From Brevinematales bacterium (GTDB lineage Bacteria > Spirochaetota > Brevinematia > Brevinematales > GWF1-51-8): a stretch of 41,780 bases of DNA. The notes beneath the pieces are model-generated. The model was not told where the DNA came from, ran no database searches, and saw nothing but the letters and a program-made list of their open reading frames with translations. The stretch spans positions 1 through 41,780 of the forward strand of contig JAGVBZ010000045.1 of NCBI GenBank assembly GCA_020059465.1. The letters run 5' to 3'. The translations under genes were made by a program, and so were the position numbers. This document shows positions 35,096-41,780 of this stretch, in pieces (the stretch's first letter is position 1; every line of letters begins with the position of its first letter).

Positions 35096-35980
35096 TTATA
35101 TGGATTGAAAGAACGTCAGCATTCCCTCGGGCTTTTTCGTCTTTGCGATATCCAGCACCCGCCGGAATCCTGCGATATGCGGCGTTTCGCGGTTGACATC
35201 GAGCATCGTTTCGATCGCGCTGACCTCCGCGTAATAATGGCAAATCTTCGCGTACTCATATTCGAGATAAAGCGCCATTCCCTCCCGGAGTCCGATATTT
35301 TCATAATCCCTGCGCTTCCAATGAAGGTACTGCCATGCGTGCGTGAGCTCGTGGGTAAGCACGGTCACGAAGTATTCCTCCGGGTAGTACGGGACGATAT
35401 AAATATTACCGAGGACATGAGGATTTTTTCCCGGCACGAACAGTCCCGCGGTTCGGAGATTCAGCCCGTTCGCATAATTCTGAAGCTCGGAAAACCGGAC
35501 GAGATGCACCGATACGTCATTCGGCAGAAGGATATTAAAATGATAAAGGATATTGGACACTACCCGTTCGTAAAGCCCCATCGCCTTTTTCGGGGTAATC
35601 CCATCGGTCTGCCCGCATTTCACACATCGTTTGTCCGTACCCTCCGCCGGGGAATAGGTTTTTCCGGCGGGCCTCCCGCAGACCGGGCAGAGCGGAGTGG
35701 TGATGCATCCGGAGCAGTAGAACGAACGGAGATGGGTATACGTGCGTTTCGCGGTCAGCGACTTTCCGCATCCCGCGCAGTACGACCGAAGCAGCCCGGC
35801 ATAGCACTCCGGACAGTAATCGACATTCCGCATCTTTTCGGACTGATGCACCCCGGATATCATGACACGTCCGCATTTCCGGCAGACCTTTACGCATTCG
35901 CCGCAATAGGGTTTGCCGCCGATTTTTACCGGACTTGGATCGCCGCCGATTTCGGTGGAGCAGTTGACGCATTTTTCCAT
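35096..35980 (-). CDS. DA1-like peptidase with four C4 zinc fingers
   Basis: A 294-residue protein. The N-terminal 125 residues hold four successive CxxC...CxxC fingers (Cys 4/7/26/29, 33/36/56/59, 68/71/89/92, 98/101/119/122), LIM/treble-clef-like. The C-terminal part has VLTHELTHAWQ (His210, Glu211, His214) and LREGMALYLEY (Glu233), the layout of DA1-type zinc peptidases, which in plants follow LIM domains. There is no signal peptide, so it acts in the cytoplasm. The ATG at 35980 follows GCGGGG; an upstream extension to 36085 adds no motif. The substrate is unknown. The 197-bp gap to the divergent nitroreductase gene has only a short TCCG-GGGGT/ACCCC-CGGA hairpin. Confidence 0.82.
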   Translation of the reverse strand: MEKCVNCSTEIGGDPSPVKIGGKPYCGECVKVCRKCGRVMISGVHQSEKMRNVDYCPECYAGLLRSYCAGCGKSLTAKRTYTHLRSFYCSGCITTPLCPVCGRPAGKTYSPAEGTDKRCVKCGQTDGITPKKAMGLYERVVSNILYHFNILLPNDVSVHLVRFSELQNYANGLNLRTAGLFVPGKNPHVLGNIYIVPYYPEEYFVTVLTHELTHAWQYLHWKRRDYENIGLREGMALYLEYEYAKICHYYAEVSAIETMLDVNRETPHIAGFRRVLDIAKTKKPEGMLTFFQSI

Positions 35981-36177
35981 ATTTTCCCCGCGAATATATT
36001 TTCGGGTGCGCGGAATAAAAAGTAAAATTTCTTTATTTTTTCCGGAAATTGTGTAATAATAAAATTCGAGAGTTACCCTGCGCACAGGCGAGGCTGTATA
36101 GCATCCTGCGCTGCAGCATGCGAGTCCGAGGGGTTGTTATCACCCCGACGGAAAAAAGTACGGAATGGAGAATATCA

Positions 36178-36720
36178 ATGACTTTTATGGAATTGGCAAA
36201 ATTCCGCCAGAGCAACAGGAAATATAAAGAAACGCCGGTCGAACGCGATAAGATCGAGCGTTGTCTCGAGGCCGCGCGTATCGCGCCGTCCGCATGCAAT
36301 TCCCAGCCGTGGTACTTCATCGTGATCGACGACCCCGAGCTTCGGAAGAAAGTCGCGCGCGAGACGTTCGGCGCGGTGCTGAATTTCAATCATTTCTCAC
36401 TCACCGCGCCGGTGATGGTCGTAGTGGTCACCGAACCGTCGAATCTGACCGCGCGCGTCGGCGGGGCAATCAAGAATCGTCCGTATAATCTCATCGATAT
36501 AGGTATCGCGGCGGAGCATTTCTGCCTGCAGGCCGCTGAGGAAGGCCTCGGGACATGTATGCTCGGCTGGTTTAACGAGAAGCCGCTCAATAAGCTGCTG
36601 AAAATACCCGACGGGAAAAAAATCGACATGGTCATCACTATGGGATATCCCGAGGATAAGCAGCGGGATAAGACCCGGAAGAAAATCGACGAGATCAGGC
36701 ATTACAATTTAGAGAAGTAG
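36178..36720 (+). CDS. Nitroreductase-family flavoprotein
   Basis: A 180-residue flavin oxidoreductase. FRQSNRKYKETPV near the N-terminus, CLEAARIAPSACNSQPWYF (FMN phosphate binding), and the LGTCMLGWF and MGYPED stretches typify the family. It reduces nitro groups, quinones or similar compounds with NAD(P)H; the true substrate is unknown. The ATG at 36178 has GGAG seven bases upstream; an open frame from 36049 extends it without any family sequence. A DUF433 gene follows after 20 bp. Confidence 0.9.
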   Translation: MTFMELAKFRQSNRKYKETPVERDKIERCLEAARIAPSACNSQPWYFIVIDDPELRKKVARETFGAVLNFNHFSLTAPVMVVVVTEPSNLTARVGGAIKNRPYNLIDIGIAAEHFCLQAAEEGLGTCMLGWFNEKPLNKLLKIPDGKKIDMVITMGYPEDKQRDKTRKKIDEIRHYNLEK

Positions 36721-36740
36721 GGGTTTTGAAAGGGGGACTT

Positions 36741-36935
36741 ATGAAAAAGCTCGATAGGATTACGGTTTCACCGGAATTCTGCAAGGGTCTGCCGTCTATC
36801 CGTGAGACGCACATTTCAGTCAAGGCGATCATTAAACTGCTTGCAAAGGGATCGACGGAAACAGAGGTGCTTCAGGCTTTTCCGGAATTGGAGCCGGAGG
36901 ATATTCACCAGGCCAAGCTGATAAAAAGGTTATAA
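36741..36935 (+). CDS. DUF433 family protein (VapB-type antitoxin-like), copy 1
   Basis: A 64-residue protein with the DUF433 pattern: RITVSPEFCKGLPSIRET, then a helix and the closing FPELEPEDIHQAK. DUF433 proteins often serve as antitoxins next to a PIN-like or DUF5615 toxin; no such gene is adjacent, so this one looks orphaned. AGGGGGA precedes the ATG at 36741. A paralogue lies at 38023; 39 of 64 residues agree by hand alignment. The 135 bp after it contain no gene. Confidence 0.82.
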   Translation: MKKLDRITVSPEFCKGLPSIRETHISVKAIIKLLAKGSTETEVLQAFPELEPEDIHQAKLIKRL

Positions 36936-37070
36936 TTTACTTCCAAACCAATCACAAATATTGTCAAATCGGCCAATATAAATACTGTTATCTGAAGGAA
37001 AAACCGCAAATCCGGTCAAGTATTTTCACCGGAATACGGTTATAATCTTTATTATTTCCAGGAGGGTAAA

Positions 37071-37823
37071 ATGGACATCGTAGCATTGAATGAGAATAAT
37101 ATCGAATCGGAGCATATCTGCTGTGCGTTTTCGGACAAGAAAACAATCGAAGGGTATGCCGCAAAAAAAGAATACCTGAAATCCGGGATTCCTCACGGAC
37201 TAATATTCAAGAAACTTAACGTCAAGCATAAGGTGTTTATCGAGTATTCTCCCGCCGAGACAGCATGGCTTCCTGTGGACGCGCCGGGGTATACTGCAAT
37301 ACTCTGTTTTTGGGTAGCCGGCCAGTACAAAGATCAGGGGTACGGTAAAGCATTGCTGGAAGAATGTATCCATGATTCAAAGGACAATAACGGCGTAATC
37401 GTCATTTCCACCGCGAAAAAGAAACCGTTTTTCACCGATAAATCATTTTTCCTGAAGCATGGTTTTACCGTCTGCGACAGCGCACCCCCATTCTTCGAGC
37501 TTCTGGTACTCCGGAATACGGACGCCCCTCTTCCGAAATTCCGCGACAACGCCCGTCTTGCCGAATGCCCCGAGAAAAACGGCATCGCTGTGTATTATAC
37601 CAACCGTTGTCCGTTCACCGAATACTACACCGATGAACTGGAGGAAGCAGTTAATGCCAAAGGTATAGGTTTCACACGGAGAAAAATCGTCACTCTCGCT
37701 CAGGCGAAGGATTTTCCGTCCGCGTCGAGTATCTATTCTATTTTCTATAACGGTAAATTTGTCACCCACGAAATCCAGACCGCCGGGCGTTTTGAGAAAC
37801 TCTGGGCGGGTATGGAGAAATAA
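37071..37823 (+). CDS. GNAT acetyltransferase with YoaP-like C-terminal domain
   Basis: A 250-residue cytoplasmic protein. The first 145 residues form a GNAT N-acetyltransferase domain with the acetyl-CoA loop YKDQGYGKALLEE (about 84-96). The C-terminal 95 residues, with YYTNRCPFTEYY and SIYSIFYNGKFVTHE, fit the YoaP-like domain known from Bacillus YoaP. The substrate is unknown. AGGAGGG precedes the ATG; a TATAAT at 37041-37046 is a possible -10, overlapped upstream by a small TCCGGT/ACCGGA inverted repeat (37011-37033). Confidence 0.85.
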   Translation: MDIVALNENNIESEHICCAFSDKKTIEGYAAKKEYLKSGIPHGLIFKKLNVKHKVFIEYSPAETAWLPVDAPGYTAILCFWVAGQYKDQGYGKALLEECIHDSKDNNGVIVISTAKKKPFFTDKSFFLKHGFTVCDSAPPFFELLVLRNTDAPLPKFRDNARLAECPEKNGIAVYYTNRCPFTEYYTDELEEAVNAKGIGFTRRKIVTLAQAKDFPSASSIYSIFYNGKFVTHEIQTAGRFEKLWAGMEK

Positions 37824-37910
37824 AGCCGCGCATTTCCATCATGCCGCTCTCTCAACTCTCAGCCGATTCGGATATCAATCTTTTTCACATGGATAGAAAA
37901 TCGCTTCTAT

Positions 37911-37957
37911 GCTTGTCATTCTCCCCTCTTTCCGTTAAAATATACGCATCGATAAAT
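37911..37957 (+). promoter_or_regulatory. Duplicated 47-bp promoter segment, copy 1
   Basis: This segment is identical over 47 bp to 38759-38805. It contains TTGTCA (37913-37918), a 17-nt spacer and TAAAAT (37936-37941), a good sigma-70-type promoter (5/6 and 5/6). Transcription would start about 75 bp before the second DUF433 gene. Confidence 0.75.
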
Positions 37958-38022
37958 GAAATAATGAGGAATAATAAAATTTCGTTTGTATATCTTAATA
38001 TTAGCGAAAAGGAGGAGAAAAA

Positions 38023-38217
38023 ATGAACGAGTTCGACCGAATTACCGTTTCTCCAAAATATTGTTCCGGTCAACCCTCCATCCGTGAGACCCGGATTACC
38101 CTCAGTGTGATTTTAAGAATGCTTGCGAACGGTTCTTCGGAAAATGAAGTGCTCGCCTCTTACCCCGAACTACAACCGGAGGATATTCATCAGGTAAAAC
38201 GCATCAAAGAGCTGTAA
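38023..38217 (+). CDS. DUF433 family protein (VapB-type antitoxin-like), copy 2
   Basis: A 64-residue paralogue of the gene at 36741. RITVSPKYCSGQPSIRETRI and YPELQPEDIHQVK mark DUF433. As with copy 1 there is no toxin-like gene next to it; a Nudix gene follows after 101 bp. AAGGAGGAG precedes the ATG. It is driven from the duplicated promoter segment at 37911-37957. Confidence 0.82.
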   Translation: MNEFDRITVSPKYCSGQPSIRETRITLSVILRMLANGSSENEVLASYPELQPEDIHQVKRIKEL

Positions 38218-38318
38218 TTTCTTACCCGCCCCGCTCTTATACTACTGACAATAATAAAAAATCCAAGTAACTTCGATACACCGGTGAAATTCCATTTTTG
38301 ATAAAAAGGGGTTCTTTA

Positions 38319-38750
38319 ATGAATATTCGATTTTATGTCATCGCTCTGATTATTAAAAATAATAAGTTATTAATGATTCAGGAATCCAAGCCGGAGTGCA
38401 GAGGTAAATGGTTTCTGCCGGGAGGTAGGGTTGAAGATAATGAAAATATCAAAAATGCTATGATCAGAGAAATAAAGGAAGAGGCAAATCTTACTGTCAA
38501 TCTTGAAGGTTTGTTCTATTTCGATGAATCGGATATAATAGATTTCAGACGCTATAGATTTGTTTTTTTATGCACCCCCCATAATATGAATGAAAAAGAT
38601 GTTGAGGACGAGCACTCTATCCGCTCGAAATGGGTTACTTTCGATGAAATAAACCAATATGATCTACGAAGCCTTATTGTCAGCGAATTAATTGCAAAAT
38701 ACAAATTGTCCCGGAAAGTTATGAATATCGATAATTTTATCACAATTTAA
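38319..38750 (+). CDS. Nudix hydrolase
   Basis: A 143-residue protein with a Nudix box: GRVEDNENIKNAMIREIKEE, followed by ANL, which fits GX5EX7REUXEE but has Asn where the conserved late Gly is expected. Nudix enzymes split nucleoside diphosphates linked to another group; the substrate cannot be told. The ATG at 38319 has AAAAAGGGG upstream, whereas the in-frame TTG at 38298 lacks a site. It is clearly richer in A+T than its neighbours, which could reflect transfer. Confidence 0.87.
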   Translation: MNIRFYVIALIIKNNKLLMIQESKPECRGKWFLPGGRVEDNENIKNAMIREIKEEANLTVNLEGLFYFDESDIIDFRRYRFVFLCTPHNMNEKDVEDEHSIRSKWVTFDEINQYDLRSLIVSELIAKYKLSRKVMNIDNFITI

Positions 38751-38758
38751 TTTCCGTT

Positions 38759-38805
38759 GCTTGTCATTCTCCCCTCTTTCCGTTAAAATATACGCATCGA
38801 TAAAT
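38759..38805 (+). promoter_or_regulatory. Duplicated 47-bp promoter segment, copy 2
   Basis: Identical to 37911-37957. TTGTCA (38761-38766), a 17-nt spacer and TAAAAT (38784-38789) lie 27 bp before the glycosyltransferase start at 38817. Confidence 0.78.
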
Positions 38806-38816
38806 AAGGAATAACA

Positions 38817-39962
38817 ATGCCGAAGAAAAAGATACTCATGCCGATACTCGAGGCCGGAGCCGGACATAAAATGCCCGCGCTCGCTGTCAAGGACTCTATC
38901 GAGGAACTGTTCCCCGGAAAGTACCAGATCGACGTCGTGGACTTCGCGGTCGCGTCCGGCGCGCTCGCCGCCGATAAACGGATGAAGGGATTCTGGGACG
39001 CGTGCCTCAAGAATCACACCTACGCCCGCATCACTTACCGGATGATGGAACTGACCCACCCTGTCGGACACATCGTCCTGCCGATCGGGTTCGGCAGTTT
39101 TATCCGCAAGGGGCGCGAATTCGTCCGCCAGTACAATCCCGACCTGATCTTCTCATGCCATTACTATTCGCTCACGGTCGCGGCTATGGCGCGCGATAAG
39201 CTCAAACTCCCCGCGAAGGTCATCGGATGCATCACCGACCCGTTCGACGCCTACTCGTTCTGGTGCGAGAAACGCGCGGACAATATCGTCGTATCGTCGG
39301 AAAAATCGAAAGCGAAGTGCATGCGCCGCGGAATCAAGCCCGAACGTATAAAAGTATTCCCGTTCCCGGTAAATAATAAATTCCTGCTCCTCGCGCATAA
39401 CCGCGCTGAAATCCAGAAACAGTACGGCCTCGACCCGTCCCGTATCACTATCCTGACGAGCGAAGGCGGGCAGGGAATCGGGATGATCGCGGGATATGTC
39501 CGCGAGATGTACCGCAAGGGCTATAAGGTAAATATCCTCAACGTATGCGGGAAGAACGCCGCGCTGAAGGACGAGCTTGACCGGATGGTGCGCGACGAGA
39601 AATCCGATACCAACCTCGTCCCGCTGGGTTTCGTAAGCAATATGAACGAACTCCTCGCCGCGTCGGACCTGTGTATCGCGAAGGCGGGCGCGTCCACCAC
39701 GTTCGAGGCGCTGTTCATGAACGCCCCGATCATATTCACCTCATGGGCGAATCAGGCGGAAAAGCCGAATATCGACTACTGTGTCGAAAACAACACCGGA
39801 TGGTACGCCCCGAACGCCAGGACGTTCTGGCCGATCATGGATGAAATCATGTCCACCGATATATTGAAAAAGTACCGCCAGAATATCGTCGATCTGAAAC
39901 TTGTCTCCGGCGCGGACGATATCGCGCGGTTCGTGATCGGGCGTCTGGAGGGTGATATATGA
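38817..39962 (+). CDS. MGDG synthase/UgtP-like lipid glycosyltransferase
   Basis: A 381-residue glycosyltransferase of the GT28/MGDG synthase group. The N-terminal PILEAGAGHKMPALAVKDSI is the lipid-acceptor-domain motif, and FVSNMNELLAASDLCIAKAGASTTFEAL is the C-terminal nucleotide-sugar site. Relatives transfer glucose or galactose from UDP-sugar to diacylglycerol on the inner membrane. The sugar and acceptor are not determined. The stop overlaps the acyltransferase start by 4 nt (ATGA), supporting a joint role in membrane glycolipid synthesis. Confidence 0.87.
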   Translation: MPKKKILMPILEAGAGHKMPALAVKDSIEELFPGKYQIDVVDFAVASGALAADKRMKGFWDACLKNHTYARITYRMMELTHPVGHIVLPIGFGSFIRKGREFVRQYNPDLIFSCHYYSLTVAAMARDKLKLPAKVIGCITDPFDAYSFWCEKRADNIVVSSEKSKAKCMRRGIKPERIKVFPFPVNNKFLLLAHNRAEIQKQYGLDPSRITILTSEGGQGIGMIAGYVREMYRKGYKVNILNVCGKNAALKDELDRMVRDEKSDTNLVPLGFVSNMNELLAASDLCIAKAGASTTFEALFMNAPIIFTSWANQAEKPNIDYCVENNTGWYAPNARTFWPIMDEIMSTDILKKYRQNIVDLKLVSGADDIARFVIGRLEGDI

Positions 39963-40777
39963 AAATGCCGCCCCTGACCCATTACCCGTTCCCGGACAAC
40001 ACCTACGATACCCCGCCGGATACGACCCGTTACCCCATAGACCGTATCCTGTTCGGCGCGCGTGTCGGGTTTCTGGTCAATCTTCCGCGTATTGTCACAA
40101 CGGGAAATAAGCTATCCGCGCGCGGGATGTTCGACAAATACGTATTCGCCCGTCACGCGTACGAGGTGATGAGCGCGGTCGAGCACAGCGGCGGACGTAT
40201 CCATATCGAGGGTATCGACCATATCCGCAACAACGAAGGCCCGTTCGTAGTCGTCAGCAACCACATGAGCACCCTCGAGACATTCGTTTTCCCGTGCCTG
40301 TTCAACTATTACCACGATATCACCTATGTTGTCAAAGAGAGCCTGCTGAAACGGAAGGGATTCGGCGAGATCATGCGGGCGATCGGCGCGATCGGCGTGA
40401 CTCGGCAGAATCCCCGCGACGATTTCCAGCGCGTGATGAGCGAGGGCGAGACACTCCTGCACGCGGGACGTTCGATAGTCATATTCCCCGAGGGCACGCG
40501 CCATACGGTATTTGTACCGAAGGATTTCAACAGTATGGGCGTGAAGCTCGCGAAACGCGCGGGGGCGAAAATTTTGCCTGTCGCTATCAAGACCGATTTC
40601 TGGCAGAACGGCAAGGTCATCCGCGACTTCGGCCCGTTCAAGTGGGGAACCCCCATCCATATGAAGTTCGGCGCGCCGATGGAGATTCACGGCAACGGCG
40701 CGGAGGAGCACGATTGGATCGTGAACTTTATCCGGACAAGTTATCTCTCATGGGGCGGGGAAGTCCGGGAGGGGTAA
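39959..40777 (+). CDS. PlsC-type acyltransferase with HX4E motif
   Basis: A 272-residue acyltransferase of the 1-acyl-glycerol-3-phosphate acyltransferase fold. VVVSNHMSTLE is block I, but the catalytic Asp of the usual HX4D is Glu here. FPEGTRH is block III and ILPVAIKTDFW lies in the block IV position. It moves an acyl chain to a lipid; coupling to the glycosyltransferase suggests a glycolipid or its lipid precursor as acceptor (inference). It starts within the upstream stop codon. About 45 residues precede the usual domain. Confidence 0.87.
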   Translation: MKMPPLTHYPFPDNTYDTPPDTTRYPIDRILFGARVGFLVNLPRIVTTGNKLSARGMFDKYVFARHAYEVMSAVEHSGGRIHIEGIDHIRNNEGPFVVVSNHMSTLETFVFPCLFNYYHDITYVVKESLLKRKGFGEIMRAIGAIGVTRQNPRDDFQRVMSEGETLLHAGRSIVIFPEGTRHTVFVPKDFNSMGVKLAKRAGAKILPVAIKTDFWQNGKVIRDFGPFKWGTPIHMKFGAPMEIHGNGAEEHDWIVNFIRTSYLSWGGEVREG

Positions 40778-40798
40778 ACATCTTCACAGGATACCATT

Positions 40799-40957
40799 AT
40801 GATAGAAGAAAACCTCCAACCTAAAATCTACACCCCAGCGAACCTTAATCACCCAATTCCCGCCTTAACGAATCTGTCCGACCCCATTGCGTTTTTCTAT
40901 TACCCCGACCGTTCCATCCGTGTACTGGGTGAATATAATACTTTCGATCGTGATTAG
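40799..40957 (+). CDS. Possible small ORF, 52 residues, unknown
   Basis: An ATG at 40799 with CAGGA seven bases upstream opens a 52-residue frame rich in Pro, Asn and Tyr that ends at TAG (40955-40957). It is 21 bp after the acyltransferase gene and could be co-transcribed. I recognise no domain, and it may be the start of a truncated gene. Confidence 0.35.
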   Translation: MIEENLQPKIYTPANLNHPIPALTNLSDPIAFFYYPDRSIRVLGEYNTFDRD

Positions 40958-40971
40958 TCTTGGCGTTGCAG

Positions 40972-40997
40972 ATGAATTTAAAAAATTTTTAATTCAT
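40972..40997. other. AT-rich inverted repeat between converging genes
   Basis: ATGAATT (40972-40978) and AATTCAT (40991-40997) flank an A6-T5 core in the 146-bp gap between the small ORF and the converging methyltransferase gene. It could act as a bidirectional mRNA end, but there is no GC stem. Nothing else is seen in this gap. Confidence 0.35.
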
Positions 40998-41103
40998 GAA
41001 TGATATAATGAAAGTGAAAATTCAAATCCATTTATTTCGCTTTCCTAAAACTGAATTGGTAAGATAATGCTTTGTATCAGAAATAAGTTGATACTTTTTT
41101 ATT

Positions 41104-41652
41104 CTACAGTTTCTTTATAATATACATATGAATTTCAGAGTTATATTCAGGATATTCAGTGTAACCATCACTTAAGACAATAAAATCTATTCCTGCTTCA
41201 AAAATAATGTTTTTTAACTCATGCTCTCTTTTCGATCCTTTTTGCATAAAATTACAGAGTACACCATTCGGTTTCAATTCCTCTATCACCCTGGTTAAAA
41301 AATCTTTTTCCTTTTTAAAATCATTTTTATAGAAATGAAGAATTGAATCCAGCAAAACCATATCGAATTCATCCGTGATACCAAACTTAAAGATGTCAGC
41401 GACAAAGCCTTTAACCTTTAGCCTTTCAATTTGAGCCGTTTTATTTAAACGCTGAATACCTATATCAGAAATATCAATACCGGTTACTTGATAACCAATC
41501 CTTCCTAAAAAAAGCGCATCTCTTCCTTGTCCGCATCCAAGGTCTAATACATTTCCTCTTTCAGAGTAGGCTTTAAAAAATTCCACAAGACCAGGGTACG
41601 GTTTTCCAAAATATTCCTCTGTCAAATAATATTTATTATATGGATTGCGCAT
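41104..41652 (-). CDS. Class I SAM-dependent methyltransferase (TehB-like)
   Basis: A 182-residue methyltransferase. VLDLGCGQGRDALFL is the SAM-binding motif I (about residues 35-49), GIDIS is the acidic end of strand 2, and MVLLDSILHFY is motif IV. It resembles TehB-type small-molecule methyltransferases; the substrate is unknown. GAGGAG lies 13 bases before the ATG, a rather long spacing. The gene is AT-rich compared with the window as a whole. The last 128 bp of the window upstream of it show no further gene. Confidence 0.85.
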   Translation of the reverse strand: MRNPYNKYYLTEEYFGKPYPGLVEFFKAYSERGNVLDLGCGQGRDALFLGRIGYQVTGIDISDIGIQRLNKTAQIERLKVKGFVADIFKFGITDEFDMVLLDSILHFYKNDFKKEKDFLTRVIEELKPNGVLCNFMQKGSKREHELKNIIFEAGIDFIVLSDGYTEYPEYNSEIHMYIIKKL

Positions 41653-41780
41653 TATCTTATTATTTCTCCTCTCGGATATAATTAATTAGTCCATCCTGAA
41701 AAACCCACAGATTTATTAAAGCAAGTCGAAAACAGGGCGTTTCCAGAGCGAAATGAACCAGATAAAAATTCGGCGCAAGA

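Noticed and set aside
35535-36025. Long open frames antisense to the DA1-like gene, and similar long antisense frames across the window
   Set aside because: They are opposite strongly recognisable genes, have no ribosome-binding sites and carry no domain motifs.
36040-36177. Possible riboswitch or structured leader before the nitroreductase gene
   Set aside because: There is a short TCCG-GGGGT/ACCCC-CGGA hairpin, but comparison from memory with GEMM, TPP, FMN, ZTP and fluoride motifs gave no match.
36721-38300. Complete toxin-antitoxin system
   Set aside because: Two DUF433 antitoxin-like genes are present, but no PIN-like or DUF5615 toxin frame is seen beside either.
1-41780. CRISPR array, tRNA, rRNA, transposase or phage genes
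   Set aside because: No regularly spaced short repeats with spacers, no cloverleaf or rRNA sequence, and no transposase or integrase motif was found on either strand.

Overview
The window reads as chromosome of a diderm, motile bacterium. FlgG, a porin-like beta-barrel with a C-terminal Phe, about a dozen lipoproteins with clear lipoboxes, and a diguanylate cyclase-PilZ protein all fit this. The FlgG sequence style and the richness in lipoproteins suggest a spirochaete-type (Spirochaetota) genome; that is inference, because no rRNA or marker phylogeny is available here.

Layout. 1-446: 91-bp tandem repeat and a dispersed repeat copy. 447-6941 (+): flgG with a terminator, a VWA/DUF4476 protein, an RluA-type pseudouridine synthase, a DUF389 membrane protein and two tandem MBL hydrolases. 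6938-10772 (-): small membrane protein, HExxH lipoprotein, alpha/beta hydrolase and CPBP protease. 10917-12158 (+): GGDEF-PilZ protein. 12175-29908 (-): a 17.7-kb same-strand block described below. 30130-34845 (+): lipoproteins, an ICMT-like methyltransferase, a WG/HEAT lipoprotein and a D-cysteine desulfhydrase-like enzyme. 35096-35980 (-): a DA1-like zinc-finger peptidase. 36178-40957 (+): nitroreductase, two orphan DUF433 genes, a YoaP-like GNAT, Nudix, then a lipid glycosyltransferase/acyltransferase pair. 41104-41652 (-): a methyltransferase.

The centrepiece is the 12175-29908 block, which looks like a surface system for degrading nucleic acids and taking up the products. In transcription order it encodes an OB-fold lipoprotein, a 916-residue modular adhesion-type lipoprotein, a lamin-tail (LTD) lipoprotein, a PLD nuclease-LTD lipoprotein, a degenerate 5'-nucleotidase-like lipoprotein, an intact 5'-nucleotidase lipoprotein, a beta-barrel protein, a degenerate PLD-LTD lipoprotein, an endonuclease I lipoprotein, a CNT nucleoside transporter with an unusual Ig-like N-terminal extension, uridine kinase and a PhzF-family protein. 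The logical chain is nuclease to nucleotide to nucleoside to uptake to rephosphorylation. The block carries two active/inactive paralogue pairs (PLD and 5'-nucleotidase). In the inactive PLD both HxK(x4)D sites are changed in the same way to DxN(x4)D.

Other notable items are a 47-bp identical promoter segment in front of two unrelated genes, a dispersed repeat family with GAAGCAGTCT ends, and a WG-repeat lipoprotein interrupted by HEAT repeats. All identifications come from reading the sequence; no database search was run.
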